This document shows, one piece after another, positions 1 to 7,417 of a stretch of DNA of 64,000 bases. The DNA is from Lacrimispora sphenoides JCM 1415. Its GTDB lineage: Bacteria > Bacillota > Clostridia > Lachnospirales > Lachnospiraceae. Numbering within the stretch: the stretch's first letter is position 1; each line of letters starts with the position of its first letter. The position numbers and the translations under genes are program-made. Where the stretch lies: contig NZ_LT630003.1 in NCBI RefSeq assembly GCF_900105615.1, forward strand, positions 434,001-498,000, given 5' to 3'. Under the pieces are notes generated by a model. The model made no database searches and had not been told where the DNA came from. It was given only the letters and a program-made list of their open reading frames with translations.

Positions 1-504
1 CATCAGTTTGGATTCGTTAATCGAAAAGTATATGGCATTCTCTTTGATGGAGCTTGGCTTTGGGAAGAGTATGTTAATACGCTTATTGGAGATATCTTCT
101 ATCATCCAATGAATAAAGCTGGAGCAGGTGCTCAACGCTTATTTGCTGGTGGAATTGGTTTGATCTATCCGGATTTTATCGGAAGAGATTCAGAAAACAG
201 AATCATTGCAGATGCTAAGTATAAGCCAATAGATAATATAGGAAACAAGGATTATCTTCAGGTGCTAGCATATATGTTCAGATTCGATGCAAAGAAGGCA
301 TATTACCTATATCCAGATGCAAAGGAGTCTGGTGATTTTCTTTTGATGCTCAATTCGGGTTCTACATACGAAAAGAATGTATTAGCCAGAGAAGACATTA
401 GTATTACTAAGCATGGCTTAAAAATACCGAGTGACTGCGCAAATTATAATGACTTTGTAGAACAAATAAAGATTAGTGAAAGGACTTTTAGTTCATCATT
501 GTAG
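1..504 (+). CDS. mcrC: McrC-like subunit of a type IV restriction system, C-terminal part
   Basis: The frame is open from the first base and ends in TAG at 502-504, so the 5' end lies outside the window. An FDGAWLWEEYVNTL stretch near the start matches the McrC signature just before its nuclease core. The core itself is a PD-(D/E)XK type: PDFIGRD followed by IIADAKYKP gives the D...D-x-K catalytic set. McrC is the endonuclease partner of the McrB GTPase, and together they cut DNA carrying modified cytosines. The internal ATG at 109 is not a credible start because the signature lies before it. The mcrB partner should lie upstream of the window. The next gene begins 24 bases downstream. Confidence is good for the family; whether the system is intact cannot be seen. 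Confidence 0.85.
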   Translation, partial: HQFGFVNRKVYGILFDGAWLWEEYVNTLIGDIFYHPMNKAGAGAQRLFAGGIGLIYPDFIGRDSENRIIADAKYKPIDNIGNKDYLQVLAYMFRFDAKKAYYLYPDAKESGDFLLMLNSGSTYEKNVLAREDISITKHGLKIPSDCANYNDFVEQIKISERTFSSSL

Positions 505-528
505 TACTAGTTAAAGGGGGAAATAAGC

Positions 529-1332
529 TTGAGTGAACAGAAAGTACAATGTAGACTGTGCGAGCAGTTTTTCGATGATCTGGATATGAGTGAAGAGCAT
601 TATCCTGCTCATAGTGTTGGAAATGATGATATTATTCAGTTAGATTTTATTAAGCTCGCAGATGATTTCATGGGTGAAAACAAAGAATTAAATAGAAAGA
701 TTGGAAATGCGATTAGGAATGGAGAGAATTTGCAAAGTACAGCGGAAGAATACTTTGATAATAGTCTAGCGGAAGATTTGTATCCAAAAGGAAGAACTGC
801 ACGTACATTATGTCGGAAATGTAATATGTTTTTTGGCAAATATGACGAGGCATATAAAAAATTCTTTGATGAAGATGGTAATCCAAAGAAGATAAAGGGT
901 TTTCAAGAGCAGACGAAGCTTCAAATTGTAAAGGCATTATACGCTAAGTTTTTATCGATACCTGAGACACAAGGAATAAAGTTTGATTTTTTAGATTTTC
1001 TGAGAGATCCAGATGCTAAGAAATACAACGGAGAATGGCGGCTTTACTTTGTAAAGCGTGATTATTCTACAGATCCAATGGGATTTAAAGATATTCAAAC
1101 AGGTAAGATTGACTGGAATATGGATGGTAAGATGCTAGTATTCGAGTTATCTGATGAAAAGTTCATATTCAATTTACTTAACTTCGAAAAACATGATGCA
1201 TTTGAAATGAATAATATTTTTGACATCATGGAAAAAAACTACTCTTTGGTTGTAGGATGTCATGATATGTCAGGGGGATATCATGGTCAAATGATGCTTA
1301 AAAGAGCATTTAGCGGTATGGAGATGACTTAA
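529..1332 (+). CDS. HNH-like zinc-binding protein of unknown role
   Basis: A 267-residue protein starting at TTG (529), chosen because AAAGGGGG lies 8 bases upstream and no ATG fits better. It has a CRLC pair at residues 8-11, an EHYPAH motif around residues 23-28, and a second pair CRKC at about 95-98. This order resembles the zinc-supported HNH fold seen in some restriction-associated nucleases. The C-terminal half, about 150 residues, is not recognised. It follows the mcrC-like gene closely, so it may be an accessory of the same defence locus, but that is inferred from position only. It could also be a metal-binding protein without nuclease activity, since the full HNH triad is not clear to me. 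Confidence 0.55.
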   Translation: MSEQKVQCRLCEQFFDDLDMSEEHYPAHSVGNDDIIQLDFIKLADDFMGENKELNRKIGNAIRNGENLQSTAEEYFDNSLAEDLYPKGRTARTLCRKCNMFFGKYDEAYKKFFDEDGNPKKIKGFQEQTKLQIVKALYAKFLSIPETQGIKFDFLDFLRDPDAKKYNGEWRLYFVKRDYSTDPMGFKDIQTGKIDWNMDGKMLVFELSDEKFIFNLLNFEKHDAFEMNNIFDIMEKNYSLVVGCHDMSGGYHGQMMLKRAFSGMEMT

Positions 1333-1340
1333 TGTAATAG

Positions 1341-1363
1341 CTTGTGGTCACGATGACCACAAG
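1341..1363. repeat. Perfect 9-bp inverted repeat
   Basis: CTTGTGGTC and GACCACAAG are separated by five bases, just after the stop codon of the HNH-like gene. No T-run follows, so it is not a standard intrinsic terminator. It may be a protein-binding dyad or an RNA hairpin in the defence operon. Confidence 0.6.
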
Positions 1364-1391
1364 TGACCTAAGATGGTGTGAGGTGAAAAGA

Positions 1392-1460
1392 ATGTATGAA
1401 GCATTAACTGAGTATATTACTAAATTAGATCGTTCAGAATACGGTGGTGAAAATACCTAA
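1392..1460 (+). pseudogene. DUF6508-like N-terminal stub (22 aa)
   Basis: An ATG at 1392 is preceded by GAGGTGAAAAGA, a good ribosome site, and encodes 22 residues beginning MYEALTEYITKLDRSEYG before TAA. This opening resembles the first residues of DUF6508 proteins, which normally run well over 100 residues. The similarity breaks off at the GGTGGT where the unrelated DUF1703-type fragment begins in another frame. I read it as the 5' end of a gene cut by a deletion or recombination whose other end is the next entry. The family assignment rests on a short stretch and is tentative. Confidence 0.45.
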
Positions 1461-1932
1461 TGATGAAGTGATGTCAGAATTTCAAGTATTGATCGCAGAA
1501 ATATCAGGTGTTGACGGACTGGACTTGCAACAAATGCTTTCTTGTCTGATTAATAAAGATATGAAACGGTTTTTTGAATTGTATCAGGATATTGTAATAT
1601 CCTGTACCAGTTATATGAATGCAAAGGAAAATGCATATCATATGCTGTTTTTAGGGATGTGCATTGCACTTAGAGGAGCTTATAAAGTAACAAGTAATAT
1701 AGAGGCTGGATATGGAAGAAGCGATATCACCCTGGAAGCATTAATGAATGCTCGCAGCCATGTAATTATTGAATTTAAGCAAGGGGAAGATCTGGAACGT
1801 CTGAAAGAGGAGGCGTTAGAGCAGATTATTGAGAACCAATATTATACAGGATTAAAGGGGGAAGTTATTTGCATTGGACTAGCGCATGATAAAAAACGAT
1901 GTAGTATGGTGCATAAGACTTTGCAGATTTAA
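1444..1932 (+). pseudogene. C-terminal fragment of an AAA-ATPase-like/DUF1703 nuclease
   Basis: The 162 residues match the C-terminal PD-(D/E)XK domain of proteins with an N-terminal AAA-ATPase-like domain and a C-terminal DUF1703 region. The catalytic strip is visible around residues 88-111 (EAGYGRSDITLE, then VIIEFKQ). KIPNDEVMSEF at the start is the usual linker before that domain. The whole ATPase half (about 350 residues) is missing and replaced by the DUF6508-like stub. A GTG at 1444 could in principle start translation, but no ribosome site serves it. Intact relatives are common accessory genes in Firmicutes and Bacteroidetes genomes. Confidence 0.7.
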
Positions 1933-2218
1933 TAAATATATATTGAAGAAAGTTATTTAAGGTTAGGAGCTTATTTCATGTAATTTTAAAAATAGTTGTA
2001 AGATTTTCTCAAGAGTGGTTGATTTGATAAAATGTTTGTTACTGTTAAGTCAAAAACAGCTTATAGGTTGTCATTTCAACAAAGCCTGGAGAGAACCAAC
2101 TATGTGCTTACGATTTTTTTGTAAATGTCTTCACATAAAAGCGTTGCAACTTTAATGCGATCTGATCTTCGAGAGAGAATAAAGCTTGAGGATTATAAAA
2201 TTTGATCGACAATAAACT

Positions 2219-2485
2219 TTGGCTGATAGTAGTTGGCTAAGAATAAATCCTGTTTTGCTGCCAAGATTCAGCTGTCATTCACTTCGCCATACATTTACGA
2301 CACGCCTTATAGAGAACAATGTTAATCTGAAGTTTATTCAGGATGCTTTGGGACATAAAGATGTCCAGACTACTTTAAATATATACGCTGATGTAACAAC
2401 TGCATTGAAAAAGAAAGAATTTAGTAGTTTGGAAGATAAACTGATGCGGAATGAAGTGGCTGGGTTAAAGAATGATGACGAATAG
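2219..2485 (+). pseudogene. Tyrosine integrase, catalytic C-terminal fragment
   Basis: The 88 residues hold the end of a tyrosine recombinase: HSLRHTFTTRL (the HxxR box, about residues 20-30), LGHKDVQTTLNIY (second His and the nucleophilic Tyr, about 44-56), then a short charged tail. The N-terminal DNA-binding domains and the first catalytic Arg are absent. The only start available is a TTG without a ribosome site, and the 285 bases upstream contain no matching coding frame. It is therefore a relic of an integrative element that brought or removed the surrounding fragments. The Tn916-type Int family is the closest general match. Confidence 0.8.
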
Positions 2486-2744
2486 GAACCATGTACCAAT
2501 TCTTTACCAATTTTGTACCAATGTGAACATGCTTGTACGAAGATGTATGAAGAGTTATAAATTGACGTATAAGTGCGTTGGTTTTGAAAATTAAGATATG
2601 AAGATATATGCAGACATATGTTTTTCATGTTTTAATCTTCCCTACGATGAAGAGCAAAGATATTTAAAAACATGTAAAATGCTTGTATTTACTGGATATT
2701 ATGAATGTGGAAAAATCAAAACATTAAAATTTAAATGTTTGACA

Positions 2745-2840
2745 CCAATTTCATAAGAGCCTTGGAATAATAAAATTTATAAGTCCATATGTTTGTATGT
2801 AAAATATGAGCATGTGGGCTTATTTTAGTGCCTGAAATTA
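2745..2840 (+). repeat. Diverged hairpin repeat, copy A
   Basis: A GACACCAATT...AGAGCCTTGG segment is followed by a hairpin with arms at 2779-2791 (ATAAGTCCATATG) and 2811-2823 (CATGTGGGCTTAT) and a TTTTAGTGCCTGAAATTA tail. The same order occurs at 6631-6753 (copy B) with compensating changes in the stem. It may act as a terminator or be the scar of a small mobile repeat. Confidence 0.6.
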
Positions 2841-3065
2841 AAACCTCTATATAACAGTAACAGGTAATACAGCGTATACTTTTTGGAATGGGATTTACAA
2901 CAGGTTAGGGATACGCCAGAAGAATCATTTGAGGAATATAAGAAGATTAAACAGGCAGATGTATTATTGATGGCTGCCAAATACAAGAATAGGGTTCCAA
3001 AGCATATTTACGATCCATTGCTGAAGGTGGAAGTAAAACCATATTAGATATATAATGTTATGGAT

Positions 3066-3103
3066 AGGGTAGTAGCATAGAATCACCTCGCTACTACCCT
3101 TTG
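3066..3103 (+). terminator. Hairpin at the 3' end of the M56 gene
   Basis: AGGGTAGTAGC (3066-3076) pairs perfectly with GCTACTACCCT (3090-3100), followed by TTTG on the plus strand. The 11-bp stem can stop plus-strand transcription. Its position just beyond the minus-strand M56 gene suggests it may also close that transcript, although the T-run on that side is poor. Confidence 0.6.
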
Positions 3104-3139
3104 TACTAATTAAGTTTTTATGAGCATGAGATTCAATGT

Positions 3140-4450
3140 TTAATGAGGGCATTTGGTATATTTAGCTTCGCTTTCAAGAGAACCTAATTTCATAGACCCA
3201 CATTTACTGCATCTTTGTGCTGAATAGGTTTTTGTCAAACAGCTTCCATTTTTATTTTTTGTATGTTTTGAATATTTACCATCTACAAAAGTATGTGTGC
3301 ATTTTTTTCTTGTAAGTGGACGATCATCAATACGATAAGTATTTCCATATATATCTACAAATTGTGAGTTATATGTAATTTGTAGGTTTTTTGAATTTTC
3401 AGGTTGCAGATTACTTGAAAACATAACCATCTGGTTTGAGTCTGTAAGATAGACATCATCAGATGGCTGCTCTGCCCATGTCATCGTATGTGGTTTGTCA
3501 TAGGCAAATACTGTAAAGCTGCTACATGCTACTGCCACAATGGAAAGTAAGATTGCCAACCTGTTTTTCTTTCTTTGTTCTTTCATAATTAAGTTTATCC
3601 TTTCTTTTATCTTTTTTTTATTATTGCTAAAGGAGTTAATATAGTTCATTGGCCCAATTGGGTTTAGCGCAGCCATATCAATAATTAAATGCCCATATTT
3701 TCTTTTGTTTTCTCTACTTAGAGATTGAGTTATGGCCTCATCACATGCGAATTCACATGACTCATCTAAATAAGAATCCAGTTTATATACTAGTGGATTA
3801 AACCAATAGATTCCAATTGCTATTGTACGAAAAAGCTTGACTAAAATATCATATCTTCTAATATGATATAGTTCATGTTTTATAATTAGTTCATGTTTAA
3901 AAGTATCTTTGAGTGTAGGCATTACAATGATAGGCTTATATATACCAATGGTGAATGGTGAAATATTAATATCTGAAAGATAAACTCTTATGTTTCTTTT
4001 GATATGTAATTGGTTTCTGTACTTTTCTACAATATTCAATAATTCGGGTGAAAATGTTTCATGGTTAATGTGAAGAATAAACTTTCTAAATCTTCGATGT
4101 TTCCATATATGATATGAAAGGGATATAAAGGTGATTCCTATCCATAGATAAGTAACAATCATATTAATTCCATAAGAGCTATTAAAACGAGATCCTTCTG
4201 GTGTTATCATAATTATTGGGGCATTTCCTTTAATCAATAATTCAATTTCTTGACAATCGAGAAAATACTGAAATAACAAAGCGATAACCACCTTTATATA
4301 CCCAAGCGGAATAAGCATCATGAATAAGGCTATCTTCAAGATCGTATATCGTTGGTATTGACTAAAGAGATTTTTATTATAATAATCCAAAATCATAAAA
4401 ATAATAAATAATGTGTTGCTTGATATTATCATTGTAAAAATTATATTCAT
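3140..4450 (-). CDS. BlaR1/MecR1-like M56 membrane metallopeptidase with Cys-rich outer tail
   Basis: The 436-residue protein has several N-terminal membrane spans and a zinc-peptidase motif HELYH at about residue 190, the M56 signature. A further span lies at about 297-320, followed by an outer domain of about 115 residues. In BlaR1 and MecR1 this outer domain is a penicillin-binding fold. Here it is short and ends in a Cys/His-rich stretch (RCSKCG, then KYTKCPH), so the sensed signal is probably not a beta-lactam. On activation such proteases cause cleavage of a BlaI-type repressor. The gene follows the blaI-like gene by 10 bases on the same strand, so they form one operon. No beta-lactamase gene is nearby. 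The start is the ATG at 4450. Confidence 0.85.
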   Translation of the reverse strand: MNIIFTMIISSNTLFIIFMILDYYNKNLFSQYQRYTILKIALFMMLIPLGYIKVVIALLFQYFLDCQEIELLIKGNAPIIMITPEGSRFNSSYGINMIVTYLWIGITFISLSYHIWKHRRFRKFILHINHETFSPELLNIVEKYRNQLHIKRNIRVYLSDINISPFTIGIYKPIIVMPTLKDTFKHELIIKHELYHIRRYDILVKLFRTIAIGIYWFNPLVYKLDSYLDESCEFACDEAITQSLSRENKRKYGHLIIDMAALNPIGPMNYINSFSNNKKKIKERINLIMKEQRKKNRLAILLSIVAVACSSFTVFAYDKPHTMTWAEQPSDDVYLTDSNQMVMFSSNLQPENSKNLQITYNSQFVDIYGNTYRIDDRPLTRKKCTHTFVDGKYSKHTKNKNGSCLTKTYSAQRCSKCGSMKLGSLESEAKYTKCPH

Positions 4451-4460
4451 TAACGTTTAC

Positions 4461-4820
4461 CTAATCCAGATCGTTTAAATAGTCCTTTAATTCATTGGCC
4501 TCTTCGGAGCTTATATTTTTATTTCCAGCTAAAGCTACTATTAGTTGTTTTAATGAGCCATTAAACATAGTATCTAGCACTTCTTTTGCCTTCTTTTGCG
4601 CAAATTCTTCTTCGGTAAAGGCATACATATATTTTTTCTTATTTTTCACCAGAAATCCTTTCTCCTCCATACGTACTAAATACGTATGTATGGTCTGCCT
4701 TTTACATTCTTTTCCATTATTATTAAAATAAACCCAAAAATCTGCGGCGGAAAACCATTGCTTCTTTTGCCAGAGTAATTTCATAATATCTTGTTCCGTT
4801 TGTGATAAAGTATATTTCAT
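4461..4820 (-). CDS. BlaI/MecI-family repressor
   Basis: A 119-residue winged-helix protein of the normal family length. The N-terminal half has the typical LSQTEQDIMKLLW opening and the RQTIHTYLVRMEEKGFL recognition-helix and wing region. The C-terminal half (FAQKKAKEVLDTMFNG onward) is the dimerisation helix set. The family binds dyads with TACA/TGTA-like cores as a dimer and is inactivated when the partner M56 protease is triggered. AAAGGATG lies upstream of the ATG at 4820. It is transcribed away from the small-protein genes at 5.0-6.5 kb. The intervening region carries dyads that it probably binds, so it likely represses both its own operon and the divergent genes. Confidence 0.88.
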   Translation of the reverse strand: MKYTLSQTEQDIMKLLWQKKQWFSAADFWVYFNNNGKECKRQTIHTYLVRMEEKGFLVKNKKKYMYAFTEEEFAQKKAKEVLDTMFNGSLKQLIVALAGNKNISSEEANELKDYLNDLD

Positions 4821-4856
4821 TTTTGTACATCCTTTTTCTTTATTTAATTAAATATT

Positions 4857-4872
4857 ACTACTTGAATGTAGG
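4857..4872. promoter_or_regulatory. Possible weak BlaI-type operator near its own start
   Basis: CTAC (4858-4861) and GTAG (4868-4871) form a short dyad in the leader of the blaI-like gene, inside the sequence ACTACTTGAATGTAGG. It resembles half of the stronger dyad at 4946-4959 and would allow autoregulation. The match is short. Confidence 0.35.
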
Positions 4873-4911
4873 AATGTCAATTAGTGTAAGTTAACTTTCG
4901 TGAAAAAAGTA

Positions 4912-4959
4912 TTGACATGTGTTAAAATAGATGCTAGCATTAAATTACTACACATAGTA
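4912..4959 (+). promoter_or_regulatory. Promoter with overlapping dyad, driving the small-protein genes
   Basis: A perfect -35 TTGACA (4912-4917) is followed after 17 bases by TAGCAT (4935-4940). The dyad TACTA-CACA-TAGTA (4946-4959) sits where transcription should begin. BlaI/MecI repressors bind TACTACA/TGTAGTA-like dyads, so this is the likely operator for the divergent repressor. It controls rightward transcription into the small peptides and the secreted protein. Confidence 0.65.
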
Positions 4960-5000
4960 GAAAAAGTAGAATGAGGGATTTGTTTGTGAGGTGAGCAGTT

Positions 5001-5045
5001 GTGATAGCTGGTTTTATTGATTGGGATATTTGTCTTTTTGGATAG
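5001..5045 (+). CDS. Possible 14-residue peptide
   Basis: GTG at 5001 sits 6 bases after AGGTGA within GTGAGGTGAGCAGTT and encodes VIAGFIDWDICLFG before TAG. It lies in the leader of the dyad-controlled transcript. The strong ribosome site is the main support. It could be a leader peptide, a signalling peptide or a chance frame. Confidence 0.35.
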   Translation: MIAGFIDWDICLFG

Positions 5046-5114
5046 TAAATTTCAGTTCAAAGAGATAAAGAAATTATATATTATTAAATTAAAAAAGAAA
5101 GTGAGGTGATTCCA

Positions 5115-5213
5115 ATGGACTTATTTTCCTGGCTTAATTTGTATCGACAGACTGGAAATTCATTGCTGAATATAGTATTTTATGATTCTAAGTATCAGTT
5201 ATCAGTTCCATAA
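5115..5213 (+). CDS. Small 32-residue peptide
   Basis: ATG at 5115 follows GTGAGGTGATTCCA, an ideal ribosome site, and encodes 32 residues starting MDLFSWLNLYRQTGNSLLN, then a tail with YDSKYQLSVP. It has no signal peptide or Cys. It lies between the BlaI-type promoter and the secreted-protein gene. I do not recognise a family. Its ribosome site and position under a repressible promoter make translation likely; it may be a ligand or regulator of the M56 system. Confidence 0.5.
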   Translation: MDLFSWLNLYRQTGNSLLNIVFYDSKYQLSVP

Positions 5214-5324
5214 ACAAACCTTTGGGGCTTGGGAAGATCATATCATAGCTTAGATATTGAAATTCCTTACCCGGAATCAGCGTTTTTCAAGATTGAAAAG
5301 ATGAGTATATTTAAAGGAGGATAC

Positions 5325-6005
5325 ATGAAAAGTAAAATAGCAACAATTGTATTGGCAGGAATGATGGCAGTAAACGCATATATTACAGCTTTAGCGGGTA
5401 TACCATCTACAAACGGTTTAACACAAAATGCCGACGTTTTTATGGCAGAACTCGAGCGAGCTATTGAATCATCTCCTATATTAGACATTAGTAATTATGA
5501 TGTTAGTATTACTGGAAAAACAGCAAGAAACATTAGAAGTAGTAATGGTCAGATTGTTTTAAGAAATGTTGATGAGATTGTTAGATTCCTAGAACAACAA
5601 GAATTGGATCAGAAAAAATTTTACGAAAGCGTTGAAACTATAACTGAAAATAATAAAGCACGTGCTGCTGGTGATGTAACAAAAACTATAAAATATACTA
5701 GATCGCTTATTACGAAATATGTTTTATCTGCCAAAGTAAAAGTAAATAAAAACACTGGTATTATTAGCAAAGTTTCTTCTCCGAAATTAACAATGACTGG
5801 AGGTTTAGGAGTTAAGATTGAAGATCAAACTTATTATACGGATATCATTGATCAGAAGGCAGCATATGTTGAGTGTGAATATACAAATGTAAGTGAGATT
5901 AAAATTCCCGGCGTAACAGATATTGAAATTCAACGCAAGGGCTATCGCACATATATGCATTATCGTTATGATACCGTTTACGATACTGGAAATGAGGCGC
6001 TGTAG
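5325..6005 (+). CDS. Secreted protein of unknown function under BlaI-type control
   Basis: The frame opens earlier, but the ATG at 5325 has AAAGGAGG at the right distance and begins a clear signal peptide (MKSKIATIVLAGMMAVNAYITALA), giving 226 residues. After cleavage the protein has no recognised domain. It is rich in Thr, Ser and beta-type alternation toward the C-terminus (about residues 115-220), which reads like an extracellular beta domain. It follows the 32-residue peptide and precedes two tiny membrane proteins, so it probably belongs to a unit controlled by the BlaI/M56 pair. An envelope-stress or bacteriocin-like role is possible but unsupported by any motif. Confidence 0.7.
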   Translation: MKSKIATIVLAGMMAVNAYITALAGIPSTNGLTQNADVFMAELERAIESSPILDISNYDVSITGKTARNIRSSNGQIVLRNVDEIVRFLEQQELDQKKFYESVETITENNKARAAGDVTKTIKYTRSLITKYVLSAKVKVNKNTGIISKVSSPKLTMTGGLGVKIEDQTYYTDIIDQKAAYVECEYTNVSEIKIPGVTDIEIQRKGYRTYMHYRYDTVYDTGNEAL

Positions 6006-6007
6006 AA

Positions 6008-6127
6008 TTGGATAAACAATTATTGTTTGATATGGTTGTAACTGGTGCCAATGTTATTATCCCGTTGGTTATTGTTATAATTATTATACTTATACTTTGT
6101 ATACTATATAAAAATAAAAGAAAGTGA
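6008..6127 (+). CDS. 39-residue single-span membrane protein
   Basis: TTG at 6008 lies two bases after the preceding stop. GAGG is upstream. It encodes a short polar head, a long Ile/Val/Leu-rich span (about residues 16-33) and a KNKRK tail. It reads as a type I small membrane protein, perhaps an immunity or accessory partner of the secreted protein. The non-ATG start keeps confidence moderate. Confidence 0.5.
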   Translation: MDKQLLFDMVVTGANVIIPLVIVIIIILILCILYKNKRK

Positions 6128-6343
6128 AAATATACTCAAATTTCAAAGGTATTGTCGGTATTAGCTTAAATATTTAAAGAAATATATAAATTTAGGGGTT
6201 TGCATGTAAATGTGATAAGTCTGTTTCGATGTCTGCGTAAACTCAAATACTGATATAAGATAACCTTTAACTTCCATGGGGAGAGATTATTTTTTTGACC
6301 CCTTTGTTTGTATGTTTCTGAGTATATCAAGAAGAGTTGACTT

Positions 6344-6505
6344 ATGACGCATTATTCAATAAAGGGTACCAACTCAAAAAACGTAGGACAATATATAGGT
6401 TCACTTGTAGGTATATTTATTGTATTTAGTTTTATTTTATATTATATAATAAAACCACTTACAATAAATGATGTATTTCAGCATAAAAAGCGAATGAAAT
6501 TTTAA
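6344..6505 (+). CDS. 53-residue single-span membrane protein
   Basis: ATG at 6344 with GAAGAG upstream opens a 53-residue frame: a polar head of about 17 residues, one hydrophobic span (IGSLVGIFIVFSFILYYII, about residues 18-36) and a basic tail ending HKKRMKF. No family is recognised. It lies 216 bases after the previous small membrane protein, in AT-rich sequence without other genes, and may be a loosely linked member of the same module. Confidence 0.45.
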   Translation: MTHYSIKGTNSKNVGQYIGSLVGIFIVFSFILYYIIKPLTINDVFQHKKRMKF

Positions 6506-6867
6506 TATAGGAGATAAAATAAGAGTTTATTATGATGGGAGTATTGCAGAGAGTTACAGATCCTAGATCCGGATGGTAAGGGACGAATCCTATTACTGTT
6601 CACGACGATAAGTCATTGGAGAAATAATTTGATACCAATTGAACAAGAGCCTTGGTATGGTATAAATCAAATATTTGGATATTAGCATAAGTCCTTTATC
6701 AATTGTAGAAATATGATTGATAGAGGACTTATTTTAGTGCTTTAAATTATAGTTTAAGATTTCAACTATCAAGATATGAAGGTTTTTTTATTGTCCAAGA
6801 TCAGGTAAGTTAAAATTTCACAGATTAAGTACTATTTTTTTGAGTGGCAAACGGAAATATGATATAA
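6506..6867. other. Intergenic region with repeat copy B and a promoter
   Basis: These 360 bases hold no convincing gene. They contain hairpin repeat copy B and the promoter of the HD-domain gene, both listed separately. Short frames near 6530 end within a few codons. Confidence 0.5.
6631..6753 (+). repeat. Diverged hairpin repeat, copy B
   Basis: The GATACCAATT...AGAGCCTTGG segment matches copy A at 2745. Hairpin arms at 6687-6703 and 6716-6732 pair over 17 bp with only one G-T wobble, and TTTTAGTGCTTTAAATTA follows. The two copies bracket the BlaI/M56 small-protein module. Confidence 0.65.
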
Positions 6868-6868
6868 T
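6840..6868 (+). promoter_or_regulatory. Promoter of the HD-domain gene
   Basis: TTGAGT (6840-6845) and TATAAT (6863-6868) are spaced by 17 bases. Transcription would start near 6875, which rules out the TTG at 6868 as the gene start and favours ATG 6904. Confidence 0.7.
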
Positions 6869-6903
6869 TGAGACTATACAACTATGGAAGGATTCTATAT
6901 GAA

Positions 6904-7398
6904 ATGAATAAACAACATGGATTGGGTAGTACTGATAAAATGCCGAGAGAATACTTGGAAGCTTTATTTTTGAGTGATAAAGAATTACAATTGTTAGAAG
7001 ATGAACTTTATATAATCTCTCCAGAATTAATTGTTTGCAAAGATTGTGAACAAAATATGCCGGCTCACCGTGTACCAGTGCTTGCCCATACCTATGAGAT
7101 AGTAAACGGCGTAAGGAAAGATATCACTCTGAAACTGGCTGCTTTGTTTCATGATATCGGCAAACCATATACCAAGAGAACAATCAATGGAGTTGACAGC
7201 TTTAAGGGGCATGAGAAGGTCAGTGAATTACTGGCGGATTTGATTTTGCAGAGACTGGGCTTTGAAGATAATATCCGACAGGATGTTTGTTTATTAATTA
7301 GATTTCATGATTTTGATTTATCCCCCACGAAAGAAAGTATTGATGATATCACACAAAATATGCAGAATTTGAGAGATTATGTTCCTCTCCTTTTTTAA
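6904..7398 (+). CDS. HD-domain phosphohydrolase-like protein, probably C-terminally truncated
   Basis: The protein begins MNKQHGLGSTDKMPREYLEALF and carries a metal-binding HD core: AHTYEIVNGV, then LAALFHDIGKP (about residues 82-92), then KGHE and LIRFHD further on. Similar HD proteins, related to the HD domain of tRNA nucleotidyltransferases, hydrolyse phosphate esters or nucleotides. Relatives of this type continue for some 50 more residues after the FHD motif. Here the frame ends early at NLRDYVPLLF near a run of Ts at 7391-7396, so a frameshift truncation is likely. The methyltransferase gene begins 19 bases downstream. The start was chosen from the promoter position. Confidence 0.65.
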   Translation: MNKQHGLGSTDKMPREYLEALFLSDKELQLLEDELYIISPELIVCKDCEQNMPAHRVPVLAHTYEIVNGVRKDITLKLAALFHDIGKPYTKRTINGVDSFKGHEKVSELLADLILQRLGFEDNIRQDVCLLIRFHDFDLSPTKESIDDITQNMQNLRDYVPLLF

Positions 7399-7417
7399 TG
7401 GAAAAGAGGTATTAAAT

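Larger units (their letters stand above)
2486..3139. other. Intergenic stretch with a repeat, an ORF relic and a terminator
   Basis: No complete gene is visible in these roughly 650 bases. They hold a hairpin repeat (copy A) and a strong inverted repeat at 3066-3100, both listed separately. They also hold an open frame at 2868-3047 without a start codon that encodes a protein-like tail (SFEEYKKIKQADVLLMAAKY in its middle). That strip faintly recalls the KQADLVLLM region of GH65 enzymes, but it is too short to assign. The rest is AT-rich and featureless to me. Confidence 0.5.

Noticed and set aside
2868..3047. A GH65 gene fragment
   Set aside because: Only about 10 residues resemble GH65, which is too little to assign; it is noted as an unassigned relic.
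3140..4820. A beta-lactam resistance operon
   Set aside because: The outer domain is too short for a penicillin sensor and no beta-lactamase or penicillin-binding protein gene is nearby.
5229..5324. Longer N-terminus for the secreted protein
   Set aside because: The ATG at 5325 has a strong ribosome site and begins the signal peptide; the earlier part has neither.
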